From Roseococcus pinisoli (GTDB taxonomy: Bacteria; Pseudomonadota; Alphaproteobacteria; Acetobacterales; Acetobacteraceae), in assembly GCF_018413645.1 (NCBI RefSeq), contig NZ_JAHCDA010000005.1, forward strand, positions 124,001 to 188,000: a stretch of DNA of 64,000 bases, in the 5' to 3' direction. Numbering within the stretch: position 1 is the first letter of the stretch; each line of letters begins with the position of its first letter. A model generated the notes under the pieces. The model searched no databases, was not told the DNA's origin, and was given only the letters and a program-made list of their open reading frames with translations. This document shows positions 8,500 through 16,716 of the stretch, piece by piece. Position numbers and translations under genes: made by a program.

Positions 8500-8524
8500 C
8501 GCCCGGCGCCGCCTGCGCCGGGCG
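8500..8524 (+). terminator. Strong GC hairpin after the ICL/PEPM gene
   Basis: A perfect 10-bp stem (8500-8509 with 8515-8524) closes a 5-nt loop 10 bases after the stop codon. There is no U-tract behind it, so it may end or pause transcription or protect the 3' end rather than act as a textbook intrinsic terminator. Confidence 0.5.
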
Positions 8525-8543
8525 AAAGCCGCAAATGCCGACC

Positions 8544-8555
8544 GACCGATCGGTC
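8544..8555. promoter_or_regulatory. TetR-type palindrome upstream of the CoA-transferase operon
   Basis: GACCGATCGGTC is a perfect 12-bp inverted repeat about 100 bp before the CoA-transferase A start, in the only intergenic space upstream of the operon. Sequences of this ACCGA/TCGGT type are common operators of TetR/AcrR regulators of acyl-CoA metabolism. The regulator itself is not in the window. Confidence 0.5.
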
Positions 8556-8654
8556 ACCCCTCTTGGAGAATGCGTCCCGACAACGCAGTATCCGCCGCGA
8601 AGAATGGCGGCGCAGGGTGCGCTGCAACATGTGGTTCCGGGGGCGGATTTTTTC

Positions 8655-9338
8655 ATGATCAACAAGATCGTCAACTCGCTGGCCGAGGCGCTGTCCGGCG
8701 TGAAGGACGGGTCGACCGTCCTCATCGGCGGCTTCGGCAGCGCCGGCCAGCCGGACGAGCTGATCGAGGCGCTGATCGAGCAGGGTGCGAAGGATCTCGT
8801 CTGCGTCGCCAACAATGCCGGCACGGGGCATGTCGGCCTGGCTCGCCTGATGGAGCTCGGCCGCGTCCGGAAGATCATCTGCTCTTTCCCGCGCAGCGCC
8901 AACAGCGTCGTCTTCGAGCAGCTGTACCGCGAGGGCAAGATCGAGCTCGAGATCGTGCCGCAGGGTACGCTGGCCGAGCGCATGCGCGCCGCGGGCGCCG
9001 GCATTCCCGCCTTCTACACCGCCACCTCGCACGGCACGCTGCTGGCCCGCGGCAAGGAGGAGCGCGAGTTCGAAGGCCGCCACTACGTGATGGAGCGCGC
9101 CCTCCACGCCGACGTGGCGCTGGTCGAGGCCTGGAAGGCCGATCGCTGGGGCAACCTCGTCTACAACCAGTCCGGCCGGAACTTTAACCCGGTGATGGCC
9201 ACCGCCGCCGAGCTGACCATCGTGCAGACGCAGCACATCGTCGAGCTGGGCGATCTGGATCCCGAGGCGATCGCGACGCCGGGCATCTACGTGAACCGCG
9301 TCGTCCAGGTCGACCGCGGAGCCCCCTGGGCGCCCTGA
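8655..9338 (+). CDS. 3-oxoacid CoA-transferase, subunit A
   Basis: 227 residues, the alpha subunit of a heterodimeric family I CoA-transferase (succinyl-CoA:3-oxoacid or 3-oxoadipate type) that activates 3-oxoacids with CoA from succinyl-CoA. Seen: KDGSTVLIGGFGSAGQPDELIEAL, the NNAGTG loop, and GIPAFYTATSHGTLLARGKEEREF. The ATG at 8655 gives a canonical family N-terminus (MINKIVNSLAEAL); longer readings enter the upstream intergenic region. Its partner, subunit B, lies 180 bp downstream, separated by a hairpin. Substrate is uncertain: acetoacetate, 3-oxoadipate or another beta-keto acid would all fit the acyl-CoA dehydrogenase and hydratase that follow. Confidence 0.85.
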   Translation: MINKIVNSLAEALSGVKDGSTVLIGGFGSAGQPDELIEALIEQGAKDLVCVANNAGTGHVGLARLMELGRVRKIICSFPRSANSVVFEQLYREGKIELEIVPQGTLAERMRAAGAGIPAFYTATSHGTLLARGKEEREFEGRHYVMERALHADVALVEAWKADRWGNLVYNQSGRNFNPVMATAAELTIVQTQHIVELGDLDPEAIATPGIYVNRVVQVDRGAPWAP

Positions 9339-9349
9339 GCCACCTCCTT

Positions 9350-9373
9350 CGCCGGGGCGCCAAGACCCCGGCG
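9350..9373 (+). other. Intercistronic hairpin between CoA-transferase subunits
   Basis: An 8-bp perfect GC stem (CGCCGGGG at 9350-9357, complement at 9366-9373) with an 8-nt loop lies 11 bases after the subunit A stop, within a 180-bp gap between genes whose products must be made in equal amounts. No U-tract follows. It may be an mRNA-stability element or a weak terminator. Confidence 0.45.
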
Positions 9374-9518
9374 AGCGATCAAGAACGGCCCGGCCTGCGC
9401 GCCGGGCACCCCATCACGCCGCGAGGCGTCCGGCCGCCAGAACCCATCCGGGAAGGCCGGGCGCCAAGCTGGACCTGCACATGTCCCGGGCCTAGCCTTG
9501 GCCCAAAGGAGGAGCCTC

Positions 9519-10160
9519 ATGCCCTATAGCCGCACCGACATGGCCGCGAAGGCCGCCGCCGACATTCCCGAGGGCTGGGTTGTCAATCTCGGCATCGGCA
9601 TGCCGACCCTGATCGCCAACGAGGTTCCGCTCGAGCGCGAGGTGATCTTCCAGTCCGAGAACGGCGTGCTGGGCATGGGCCCCGCGCCGGAGCAGGGCAA
9701 GGAGACGCCCTGGCTGATCAACGCCGGCAAGCAGTTCGTCACCCTGCGCAAGGGCGGCTCCTTCTGCCACCACGCCGACAGCTTCTCGATGATCCGCGGC
9801 GGGCATATCGACCTCTGCGTGCTCGGCGGCTTCGAGGTCGCGGAGAATGGCGACCTCGCCAACTGGGCGACCAGCGAGAACGACACGGCCCCGGCCGTGG
9901 GCGGCGCGATGGACCTCGGTGCCGGCGCCAAGCGCCTCTGGGTCGTCATGGACCACACGACCAAGGACGGTCGCCCGAAGATCGTCGAGAAGTGCGGCTA
10001 TCCGCTGACCGCGCTCTCCAACGTCAGCCGCGTCTACACGAACCTCGCGGTGCTGGACGTGGTGCCCGAGCTCGGCTTCGTCGTGCGCGACATCGCCGAT
10101 GGCGTGAGCCTGGAGGAGCTGCAGGCGAAGAGCGCCGCCAAGCTTCACACCCGCGCATGA
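9519..10160 (+). CDS. 3-oxoacid CoA-transferase, subunit B
   Basis: 213 residues, the beta subunit, which carries the catalytic glutamate that forms the enzyme-CoA thioester. Seen: GWVVNLGIGMPTLIANEVP and the family signature SENGVLGMGP (the E in ENG is the predicted nucleophile), then GGHIDLCVLGGFEV. ATG 9519 is preceded by a near-perfect AAAGGAGGAG with short spacing and is preferred over ATG 9498. The last codons overlap the ATG of the acyl-CoA dehydrogenase (ATGA at 10157), showing an operon. Confidence 0.88.
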   Translation: MPYSRTDMAAKAAADIPEGWVVNLGIGMPTLIANEVPLEREVIFQSENGVLGMGPAPEQGKETPWLINAGKQFVTLRKGGSFCHHADSFSMIRGGHIDLCVLGGFEVAENGDLANWATSENDTAPAVGGAMDLGAGAKRLWVVMDHTTKDGRPKIVEKCGYPLTALSNVSRVYTNLAVLDVVPELGFVVRDIADGVSLEELQAKSAAKLHTRA

Positions 10161-11254
10161 GCGCGTCGGCCGCCGGCGTGGCGCCCTTCTCGGGCGACCG
10201 CGCGGAAAGCATCGAGATGATCCGCGATTCGGCGCGCGGACTTCTCGGCACGGACCTCGCACGGGTCCGCAAGCTGCGCTTCACGGAGCCGGGCTTCGAC
10301 GGCGGCCTGTTGCGCCAGATGGGCGAGGCCGGCTGGATCGGGCTCGCCGTTTCCGAGGAAGCGGGCGGCACGGGCCTGGGCATGGGCGAGATGGTCGCCC
10401 TGGCCGAGGAAGCCGGCCGCGCGCTGGCGCCCGAGCCGCTGATCGGCTGCGCCCTCTCGGCGCATCTGCTGGCCGCGGCCGGCGCCACGGAGCTGCTGGG
10501 CCAGCTGCTGGCCGGCGAGGCCGTGGTCCTCACCGCCTGGCAGGACCGCGCGAATACGCTCTCCCTCGCCTCCTCGGCCGAGGGCGCGCGCGCCTTCGTG
10601 CCCATGGCGGGCGGCGCCACGCATATCCTCTGGCCCGTAGCCGAGGGTAAGGGCGTGGCCCTCCACCTCCTGACGCGCGACCAGGTCACGATCACGACCG
10701 AGGCGACGCAGGATGGCGGCCATCTCGGCACCGTCGCGCCCAAGCCCTTCTCGGGCCACGGCCCTGGCCAGCACATCGCCGACGATATCGGCGCGGCGCT
10801 GACCGAGGCGCTGGACCGCGCGGCGCTGGCCACCGCGGCTTCGCTGCTCGGCGGCATGGAGGCGAGCTTCGCGATGACGCTCGAATACCTCAAGACGCGC
10901 CAGCAGTTCGGCAAGATCATCGGCACCTTCCAGTCGCTGCAGCACAAGGCGGCGGATGCGAAGATGCAGGTGGCGCTCACCCGCGCCGCCGTGGAGCAGG
11001 CGGCCGCCGCGCTGGACGACGGCGCGACGGGCGAGGCGGCACAGGCCATCGTCAGCCGCGCCAAGGCGCGCGCCAGCGAGGCGGGCATGCTCGTGGCCCA
11101 GGCCTGCGTGCAGCTGCACGGCGGTATCGGCTACACCGACGACTACGATGTCGGCCTCTATATGCGTCGCGCCATGGTCCAGGCCCCGGCCCTCGGCGGC
11201 GCCGCCCTGCACCGCAAGCGCTTCATGGCGCTCGCCCCGGAGACCGAGGAATGA
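10157..11254 (+). CDS. Acyl-CoA dehydrogenase
   Basis: 365-residue FAD enzyme introducing an alpha-beta double bond in an acyl-CoA. Seen: the N-terminal helical domain with GWIGLAVSEEAGGTGLGMGEMVALAEEAGRALAP (around residues 54-87) and the C-terminal domain with TRQQFGKIIGTFQSLQHKAADA and the ACVQLHGGIGYTDDYDVGLYMRR segment. The catalytic glutamate of typical short-chain dehydrogenases is not obvious, as often in this divergent branch that works on bulky or CoA-linked ring substrates. The middle domain is short. It overlaps the preceding and following genes by 4 bp, so CoA transfer, dehydrogenation and hydration appear to be consecutive steps of one catabolic pathway. Confidence 0.82.
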   Translation: MSASAAGVAPFSGDRAESIEMIRDSARGLLGTDLARVRKLRFTEPGFDGGLLRQMGEAGWIGLAVSEEAGGTGLGMGEMVALAEEAGRALAPEPLIGCALSAHLLAAAGATELLGQLLAGEAVVLTAWQDRANTLSLASSAEGARAFVPMAGGATHILWPVAEGKGVALHLLTRDQVTITTEATQDGGHLGTVAPKPFSGHGPGQHIADDIGAALTEALDRAALATAASLLGGMEASFAMTLEYLKTRQQFGKIIGTFQSLQHKAADAKMQVALTRAAVEQAAAALDDGATGEAAQAIVSRAKARASEAGMLVAQACVQLHGGIGYTDDYDVGLYMRRAMVQAPALGGAALHRKRFMALAPETEE

Positions 11255-12036
11255 GCGACGCGACCGAAGCGCCCGTGATGCGCATCGCCGAGGAGCGGCA
11301 CGGCGCCGTCCTCGTCCTGACCATCGACTACCCGTCGCGCCGCAACGCGCTTGCCGTGCCGCTGCGGCAGGCGCTGGAGGATGCGATCGAGCGCGCCAGC
11401 GCCGATACCTCGATCCGCTGCTTGGTGCTCACCGGCTCCGGCGGCGTGTTCAGCGCCGGCGGCGACATCACCGGCATGAACATCGAGAACCCCTATGACG
11501 GGCGCGAGCGGATGCGCCGCACGCACCGCCTGGTGCGGCTGATGGCGCGGGGCAACCTGCCCATCGTCGCCGCCGTCGAGGGTTGGGCGGTGGGCGCCGG
11601 CCTGTCGCTGACGCTGCTCTGCGACACGGTCGTCGCGGCCGAGAATGCCCGCTTCATGGCCGGCTTCCACAAGATCGGCCTGATGGCGGACATGGGCATG
11701 CCCGCGACGCTGCCCGCGCGCATCGGCGTCGGCCGCGCGCGCGACATGCTGCTGCACCACACCCAGTACCTGGGCACCGAGGCCAAGGCGATCGGCCTCG
11801 TGGACTACGTGGTCGCGCCCGGCCTGGCGCTGGAGGCCGCGATGGAGAAGGCCCAGGCCCTGGCCGAATCCGCGCCGCTGCCCATCGCCTATACGCGCCA
11901 GTGGTTCGCCGAGGATCTCGACAAGGCGCTCGCGCGCGAGGCGGATTTCCAGGCGACGCTCTTCGTGACGCAGGACCACAAGGAAGGCCGCGCGGCCTTC
12001 CTCGGCAAGCGCAAGCCGGTTTTCACCGGGAAGTAA
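11251..12036 (+). CDS. Enoyl-CoA hydratase/isomerase family protein
   Basis: 261-residue crotonase-fold enzyme. Seen: DYPSRRNALAVPLRQAL, the first oxyanion-hole segment LTGSGGVFSAGGDITGM, and the second around VEGWAVGAGLSLTLLCDTVVAAENARF. The glutamate normally present in the EGxAxGAG region is represented by VEGWAVGAG, while the second catalytic glutamate of true hydratases is not evident (GLMADMGMPATLP), so it may be an isomerase or a retro-Claisen/hydrolase variant. Starts in the stop of the acyl-CoA dehydrogenase and ends the operon; a 13-bp hairpin follows. Confidence 0.82.
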   Translation: MSDATEAPVMRIAEERHGAVLVLTIDYPSRRNALAVPLRQALEDAIERASADTSIRCLVLTGSGGVFSAGGDITGMNIENPYDGRERMRRTHRLVRLMARGNLPIVAAVEGWAVGAGLSLTLLCDTVVAAENARFMAGFHKIGLMADMGMPATLPARIGVGRARDMLLHHTQYLGTEAKAIGLVDYVVAPGLALEAAMEKAQALAESAPLPIAYTRQWFAEDLDKALAREADFQATLFVTQDHKEGRAAFLGKRKPVFTGK

Positions 12037-12433
12037 GCCCCAACGCGGGGCTCCCGCCCTAGGCCGACAACCGGCGTAGGGCGGGGTTGTAGTAGGCGGG
12101 AGGTGCATCGCATTGCCCGGATGCAGGGCGATGGAGCAACCCGCCTTTCAGCGGCCTGCTGCACGGGCGCCCCCGGAGGTCGCCCTCTGCCGCGGCGACC
12201 GGCACCAAACACTTTCCGACACGCAGCCCATCATCGCAAACCAGCCCAGCCGGCGCGAGAACGATCCTCCGCGGCATGTTCAGACTCCAGCGAAGGCGGA
12301 GGTGGACATCCATGGCCGGGCACACCACGTGGTTGATCCAGCCTCTCTCCGCGCGCGAGAGGCATCCCCGCCCCACGGCGGGTCAGATCGGTCTGACCGG
12401 GCCGTCAGCGCCAACATCCCGGGAGTTCCTGCG
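12037..12433. other. Non-coding interval between the acyl-CoA operon and DUF427
   Basis: About 400 bases without a supported gene. The 5' end holds the terminator hairpin described separately. The short open frames on both strands are arginine/proline-rich, lack ribosome binding sites and have no recognisable domain. The promoter of the DUF427 gene should lie in the 3' half, but no clear -35/-10 pair was seen. Confidence 0.4.
12053..12085 (+). terminator. Terminator-like hairpin after the acyl-CoA operon
   Basis: CCCGCCCTA (12053-12061) pairs with TAGGGCGGG (12077-12085), and an inner GCCG/CGGC pair extends the stem to about 13 bp with one mismatch and a 5-nt loop. It lies 17 bases after the last stop codon of the operon. 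There is no U-tract. Confidence 0.55.
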
Positions 12434-12799
12434 ATGACAAAACCCGTGCTTCCGCCTGACCCCAACCACCCCATTACCATCGAGCCTCTTGGGCGCCGGG
12501 TTACCGTCATGGTCGCGGGGCAGACCATCGCCGAGAGCGACAAAGCCCTTGTTCTGCGCGAAGCCTCTTACGCCCCGGCAATCTATATCCCGCGCCAGGA
12601 CGCGCGGATGGACCTCCTCGAGCGCAGCGATCAAAGTTCCTACTGCCCCTACAAGGGCGATGCCTCGTATTTCAGCATCCCAGCCGGCGGCCGGCGATCG
12701 GTCGATGCCGTCTGGACCTATGAGGCCCCCTATGAGGCCGTGGGCGAGATCAAGGATCACCTTGCCTTCTATCCCGATAGGGTGGATGCGATCAGCTGA
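12434..12799 (+). CDS. DUF427 domain protein
   Basis: 121 residues. Seen: the DUF427 pattern with RVTVMVAGQTIAESDKALVLREASYAPAIYIPRQDARMDLL, then YCPYKGDASYFSI and VWTYEAPYEAVGEIKDHLAFYPDRV at the C-terminus. Proteins of this family are small, cytosolic and of unknown biochemical role; some annotations call them nucleotidyltransferase-like on structural grounds only. ATG 12434 follows GGGAG with 8-nt spacing; longer readings upstream have no family similarity. It precedes egtB by about 190 bp with the same direction, but no functional link can be claimed. Confidence 0.82.
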   Translation: MTKPVLPPDPNHPITIEPLGRRVTVMVAGQTIAESDKALVLREASYAPAIYIPRQDARMDLLERSDQSSYCPYKGDASYFSIPAGGRRSVDAVWTYEAPYEAVGEIKDHLAFYPDRVDAIS

Positions 12800-12992
12800 G
12801 ATTGGCCATTCCCCAAGCCCTCGATCGACGCGGGCAATCTTACCGACACGTAACTGCCGACGTCAGAGCACGCATCACCTCGGCGCGCCGCTGAAACCCA
12901 AGGCCCGTTCCGGGGCTCTATGACGACCAGCCCGAAGTGAAGGCGCGCAGCGCCGGGCCGCCATGCGGCAGAAGTCGGAGGAATCGCTCATC

Positions 12993-14195
12993 ATGGACGT
13001 CATCGATCACCGGCCGACAGACACCACACGTTCCCTGACTGAACGCTACGCGCGGGTCCGATCGAGGACGGAGGCTTTGGCCGCCCCCCTCTCGCCGGAG
13101 GATCAGGTCGTCCAGTCGATGCCGGATGCGAGCCCGACGAAATGGCACCGGGCGCACACCACCTGGTTCTTCGAGACCTTCCTGCTGCTGCCCTTCCTGC
13201 CCGGCTACCGGCGGTTCGACGAGAGCTTCGCCGTTCTCTTCAACTCCTACTACGTGGCCGCCGGCCCGCGGCATGCACGGCCGCAGCGCGGCATATTGAC
13301 CCGCCCGAGCAGCGACGAAGTCGCCGCCTATCGCGCCGCCGTTGACGCCGCCATGGCACGGCTGCTGCGCGACCCGCCGGCGGAGACGCTGCCGCTGATC
13401 GAGCTCGGCCTCCATCATGAGGAACAGCATCAGGAACTGCTGCTGACCGACATCCTGCATGTCCTCTCGGGCAATCCACTGCGCCCGGCCTATGACGCCG
13501 GCTGGCACGAGCCGCTTGGCACCCGTGGCGCCGCGCGCATGCTCGACGGCCCGGAGGGCGTGGTGGAGATCGGCCATGCCGGCGCTGACTTCGCCTTCGA
13601 CAACGAGACCCCGCGCCACCGGACCTACCTCGCGCCCTTCCGGATCGCCGATCGCCTGGTCCGTAACGGCGAATGGCTCGCCTTCATGGAGGATGGCGGC
13701 TACCGGGACGCGCTCCTCTGGATGAGCGACGGCTGGTCCGCCTGCCAGGCCGAGGGGTGGGAGGCGCCGCTCTACTGGGAACAGCGTGACGGCGCGTGGT
13801 GGCAGTTCGGCCTGGGCGGGATGCGGCCGGTCGACCCGCTTCTGCCCGTCCGGCACATCTCCTGGTACGAGGCGGATGCCTTCGCCCGCTGGGCCGGCAA
13901 GCGCCTGCCGACCGAACAGGAATGGGAGGCCGCGGAAGCCCTGCCCGGCTTCGCCGAGGGATCCGGTATCTCCTGGCAATGGACGGGCAGCGCCTACCGC
14001 CCCTATCCGGGCTTCAGGCCCTGGGCGGGCGCCGTCGGCGAGTACAACGGCAAGTTCATGATCGGCCAGATGGTGCTGCGCGGGGGCTCGCTGGCGACCC
14101 CACCGGGACATGCGCGTCCGAGCTACCGCAATTTCTTCCCGCCCGGGGCGCGCTGGCAATTCAGCAGCCTGCGGCTGGCGGAGGACGCGGCGTGA
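12993..14195 (+). CDS. egtB: Ergothioneine biosynthesis protein EgtB (hercynine sulfoxide synthase type)
   Basis: 400 residues. Non-haem iron enzyme that joins a thiol donor (gamma-glutamylcysteine or cysteine) to hercynine with O2. Seen: N-terminal DinB-like domain with the iron ligands H52 in WHRAHTTWFFE and the pair H142/H146 in LHHEEQHQELLL, then a C-terminal FGE-sulfatase domain (VVEIGHAGADFAFDNETPRHRTYL, WMGLGG-like FGLGGMRPVDPL, RLPTEQEWEAA, VLRGGSLATPPGHARPSYRNFFPP). ATG 12993 follows GGAGGAA at 9 nt; an upstream ATG at 12963 is discounted. The end overlaps the egtD GTG. No egtA, egtC or egtE is adjacent, so the lyase step must be encoded elsewhere. Confidence 0.92.
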   Translation: MDVIDHRPTDTTRSLTERYARVRSRTEALAAPLSPEDQVVQSMPDASPTKWHRAHTTWFFETFLLLPFLPGYRRFDESFAVLFNSYYVAAGPRHARPQRGILTRPSSDEVAAYRAAVDAAMARLLRDPPAETLPLIELGLHHEEQHQELLLTDILHVLSGNPLRPAYDAGWHEPLGTRGAARMLDGPEGVVEIGHAGADFAFDNETPRHRTYLAPFRIADRLVRNGEWLAFMEDGGYRDALLWMSDGWSACQAEGWEAPLYWEQRDGAWWQFGLGGMRPVDPLLPVRHISWYEADAFARWAGKRLPTEQEWEAAEALPGFAEGSGISWQWTGSAYRPYPGFRPWAGAVGEYNGKFMIGQMVLRGGSLATPPGHARPSYRNFFPPGARWQFSSLRLAEDAA

Positions 14196-15151
14196 GCGGC
14201 GCATTCCGGCGCGATGCCGCGACGGCGCAGGCCGAGGCGCTCCGTGCCGATGCGCTCGCCGGGCTCGCGGGCACGCCGAAGACCCTGCCCTGCAAATGGC
14301 TTTATGACGCCGAGGGCTGCCGGTTGTTCGAAGCCATCACCCGGCTTCCGGAATACTACCCCACGCGCACCGAGGTGCGGATCCTGGAGGAGAGCGGCCA
14401 GGACATCGCCGATGCCATCGGCCCTAGCGCGGCCGTCGTGGAATTCGGTCCGGGCACCGGCGCCAAGGCCGTGCAGCTGCTCGGTGCGCTTGAGGCGCCG
14501 GCCGCCTATCTCCCCGTCGATATCGCCGCCGAGTGGTTGGAGGAGGCGGCCGCGCGCGTTTCCGCCGCCTTCCCCGGCCTCAAGGTCCGGCCCGTGGTGG
14601 CGGATTTCACGCTGCCCTTCGACCTAGCCGGGCGTGCCGCCGGCAGCAGGACCCATCTGGGCTTCTTCCCCGGCTCCACCATCGGCAATTTCGAACCGAA
14701 GGAGGCCGTGGCCTTCCTGCGGCGGGCCCGGGCAAGCCTGCGGCCAGGCGCGCGCCTGCTGCTCGGCGCCGATCTCGTGAAGGAAGCCGCCATTCTCGAA
14801 GCGGCCTATGACGACCCGGCCGGCGTCACCGCGGCCTTCAATCTCAACCTGCTGGCCCGGTTGAATCGTGAGGCCGGTGCCGATTTCGACCTCTCGGCCT
14901 TTCGCCATGAGGCGCGCTGGAACGCCAGGCTCGAACGGATCGAGATGCATCTGGTTTCGCAGCGCGCGCATAGCGTGATGGTCGCGGAACACCGGTTCCG
15001 CTTCGAGGCCGGCGAGAGCATCCACACCGAAAGCAGCCACAAATACCGGCCGGATCGTCTGCGCGCGCTGGCGGAGAGCGCGGGCTGGCGTCCCTTGAAA
15101 ATGTGGAGCGATCCGGAAGGGCTGTTCTCGGTCTGGTTGCTGGAGTCCTGA
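14192..15151 (+). CDS. egtD: L-histidine N(alpha)-methyltransferase EgtD
   Basis: 319 residues. Trimethylates histidine to hercynine with three S-adenosylmethionines, the first step of ergothioneine synthesis. Seen: LPCKWLYDAEGCRLFEAIT and LPEYYPTRTE (residues 52-61), the SAM loop VVEFGPGTGAK (GPGTG at 86-90), FFPGSTIGNF and the C-terminal MHLVSQRAHSVMVAEHRFRFEAGESIHTESSHKY, all characteristic of EgtD. The GTG at 14192 sits in the egtB stop (GTGA) and has GGAGG 7 nt upstream inside egtB, so translation is coupled. The gene converges with an ABC transporter operon only 6 bp away. Confidence 0.93.
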   Translation: MSGAFRRDAATAQAEALRADALAGLAGTPKTLPCKWLYDAEGCRLFEAITRLPEYYPTRTEVRILEESGQDIADAIGPSAAVVEFGPGTGAKAVQLLGALEAPAAYLPVDIAAEWLEEAAARVSAAFPGLKVRPVVADFTLPFDLAGRAAGSRTHLGFFPGSTIGNFEPKEAVAFLRRARASLRPGARLLLGADLVKEAAILEAAYDDPAGVTAAFNLNLLARLNREAGADFDLSAFRHEARWNARLERIEMHLVSQRAHSVMVAEHRFRFEAGESIHTESSHKYRPDRLRALAESAGWRPLKMWSDPEGLFSVWLLES

Positions 15152-15157
15152 GCCTGC

Positions 15158-16072
15158 TCAGGTGGCGGCCTTCTCGAGCACGGCCTCGAGGATGACCGAG
15201 CCGCCCTCCGCCAGGGGCACCGCACGGGTGCCGCGCGCCAGCATTTCCGACAAGGCGTCACGCAAGGTCGCCTCGGGAGGCAGGGCCGCTCCGGTCGCCG
15301 CAGCCTCGCCCCTCATCGATGCGGCGAGGAAAAGCCCGAGCCGCGTCAGCGCGCGATCGGTCCCGAGGAAATCGGCCACGAAGCCCGTCGCTGGATGGGC
15401 CAGCAACTCGGCCGGGGAAGCGTGCTGCAGGAGCGCGCCCTCCCTGAGGATCGCCACCGCGTCGCCCAGACGCATCGCCTCCGAGACATCATGCGTGACG
15501 ACGAGCACCGTCTTGCCCAGCTCGCGCAGGAGCTTAAGCACCTCGTCCTGAAGCTGGCGGCGGCGCAGGGGGTCCACCGCGCCGAAGGGCTCATCCATCA
15601 GCAGGACCGGCGGATCGCCGGCCAAGGCCCGCGCCACGCCCACCCTTTGGCGCTCGCCGCCCGAGAGCTGATACGGCCGCCGATCCGCGAAACCCGGCAG
15701 CCCCACCAGCTCCAGCACTTCCGCCACGCGCGCCTTGATCCGCGCCGCGTCCCAGCCGAGCAGCACCGGCACGGTCGCGACGTTCTCGGCCACGCTGCGA
15801 TGGGGAAAGAGGCCGACCTCCTGGATCACATAGCCGATGCGCCTCCTGAGTTGGATCGGATCCTGCCGCAGGGCGTCCTCGCCGCCGATCCAGACGCGGC
15901 CGGCGGAGGGCTCCACCAGCCGGTTCACCATCCGCAGCGTGGTCGTCTTGCCGCAGCCGGAAGGACCGATCAGGGCGCAGCTCGTTCCCTCCGGCACTTC
16001 CAGCGAGATGTCCGCGACCGAGGCCTTCGCCGCACCCGGCCAGTGCTTGGTCAGCCCCTCCAGCCGGATCAT
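15158..16072 (-). CDS. ABC transporter ATP-binding protein, OpuCA/OsmV-like
   Basis: 304 residues, the ATPase of a quaternary-amine importer family. Seen: Walker A GPSGCGKTT (36-44), Q loop YVIQEVGLFPHRSV, signature LSGGERQR (136-143), Walker B VLLMDE (156-161) and the H-loop VVTHD. After residue 240 a short C-terminal extension (LRDALSEMLARGTRAVPLAEGGSVILEAVL) resembles part of a CBS domain, as in the osmoregulatory ATPases of the OpuC family. It overlaps the permease gene by 4 bp and is the last gene of the operon read from 18211 downwards. The family transports glycine betaine, choline, carnitine and, in EgtUV members, ergothioneine. Confidence 0.88.
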   Translation of the reverse strand: MIRLEGLTKHWPGAAKASVADISLEVPEGTSCALIGPSGCGKTTTLRMVNRLVEPSAGRVWIGGEDALRQDPIQLRRRIGYVIQEVGLFPHRSVAENVATVPVLLGWDAARIKARVAEVLELVGLPGFADRRPYQLSGGERQRVGVARALAGDPPVLLMDEPFGAVDPLRRRQLQDEVLKLLRELGKTVLVVTHDVSEAMRLGDAVAILREGALLQHASPAELLAHPATGFVADFLGTDRALTRLGLFLAASMRGEAAATGAALPPEATLRDALSEMLARGTRAVPLAEGGSVILEAVLEKAAT

Positions 16073-16716
16073 GCCTGCACCCTCCGTTGCAGCCGCCGCT
16101 CCAACAGGCCGAAGCCCGCCTCGGTCAGCAGAGCCAGCACGGCGATCGCCGTCGCGCCGAGCAGCATGCGGCCGGTATCCAGCAAGGCGAGCCCCTGGGA
16201 GACGAGATCGCCGAGACCGCCCCCGCCAATGAAGGTGGCGAGCGCCGCGCCGGAGACCACCTGCACCGCGGCGATGCGCAGCCCGGCGAAGAGCAGCGGC
16301 AAGGCCAGCGGCAGCTCCACGCGGAGGAGGACCTGCCCGGGCGACATCCCGAGCCCCGTCGCTGCCGCGACCGCCGCCGGATCGGCGCCGCGCAGCCCGG
16401 CCAGGAGGTTCACCAGGACCGGCGGAACGGCGAGCAGTGCGAGCGCGATCACCGAGGGGGTGAAGCCTACGCCCAGCAGCGGCAGCAGGGCCGCCAGCAC
16501 CGCCAGGCTCGGCACGGTGCGGAGCCCCCCGGCGAGGGTGATGGCGAGCTCGGCGCCGCCTGGGCGATGGGCGACCGCAAGCCCGAGCGGGACCGCCACG
16601 CCGATGCCGAGCCCGAGCCCGACGAGGGAAAGCAGCACGTGCTCGCCCAAGGCCCCGGTGAAGGCCGCAGGATTGGCCTGCAGCCAGGCGAGGGTCTCGC
16701 CGAGCACCTGCCTCAA
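16069..16716 (-). CDS. ABC transporter permease, OpuCB/ProW type (second)
   Basis: 215 residues, all-helical inner-membrane subunit with five to six predicted segments, including LLSLVGLGLGIGVAVPLGLAV, AVLAALLPLLGVGFTPSVIALALL and ALATFIGGGGLGDLVSQGLAL. The EAA-like loop GADPAAVAAATGLGMSPGQVLLRVELPLALPLL contacts the ATPase. TTG at 16716 is chosen: it overlaps the upstream stop (TTGA) and GAGG lies 5 nt before it; GTG at 16707 is the alternative. Paired with the next permease as a heterodimeric channel. Confidence 0.85.
   Translation of the reverse strand: MRQVLGETLAWLQANPAAFTGALGEHVLLSLVGLGLGIGVAVPLGLAVAHRPGGAELAITLAGGLRTVPSLAVLAALLPLLGVGFTPSVIALALLAVPPVLVNLLAGLRGADPAAVAAATGLGMSPGQVLLRVELPLALPLLFAGLRIAAVQVVSGAALATFIGGGGLGDLVSQGLALLDTGRMLLGATAIAVLALLTEAGFGLLERRLQRRVQA

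Noticed and set aside
12059-12376. 105-residue minus-strand frame between the acyl-CoA operon and DUF427
   Set aside because: No ribosome binding site or domain and its 3' end lies in the hairpin; probably noise.
12800-12992. Possible remnant of a coding region before egtB (frame ending LYDDQPEVKARSAGP)
   Set aside because: Only about 15 coding-like codons, no family could be named, and the stretch is interrupted; treated as intergenic.
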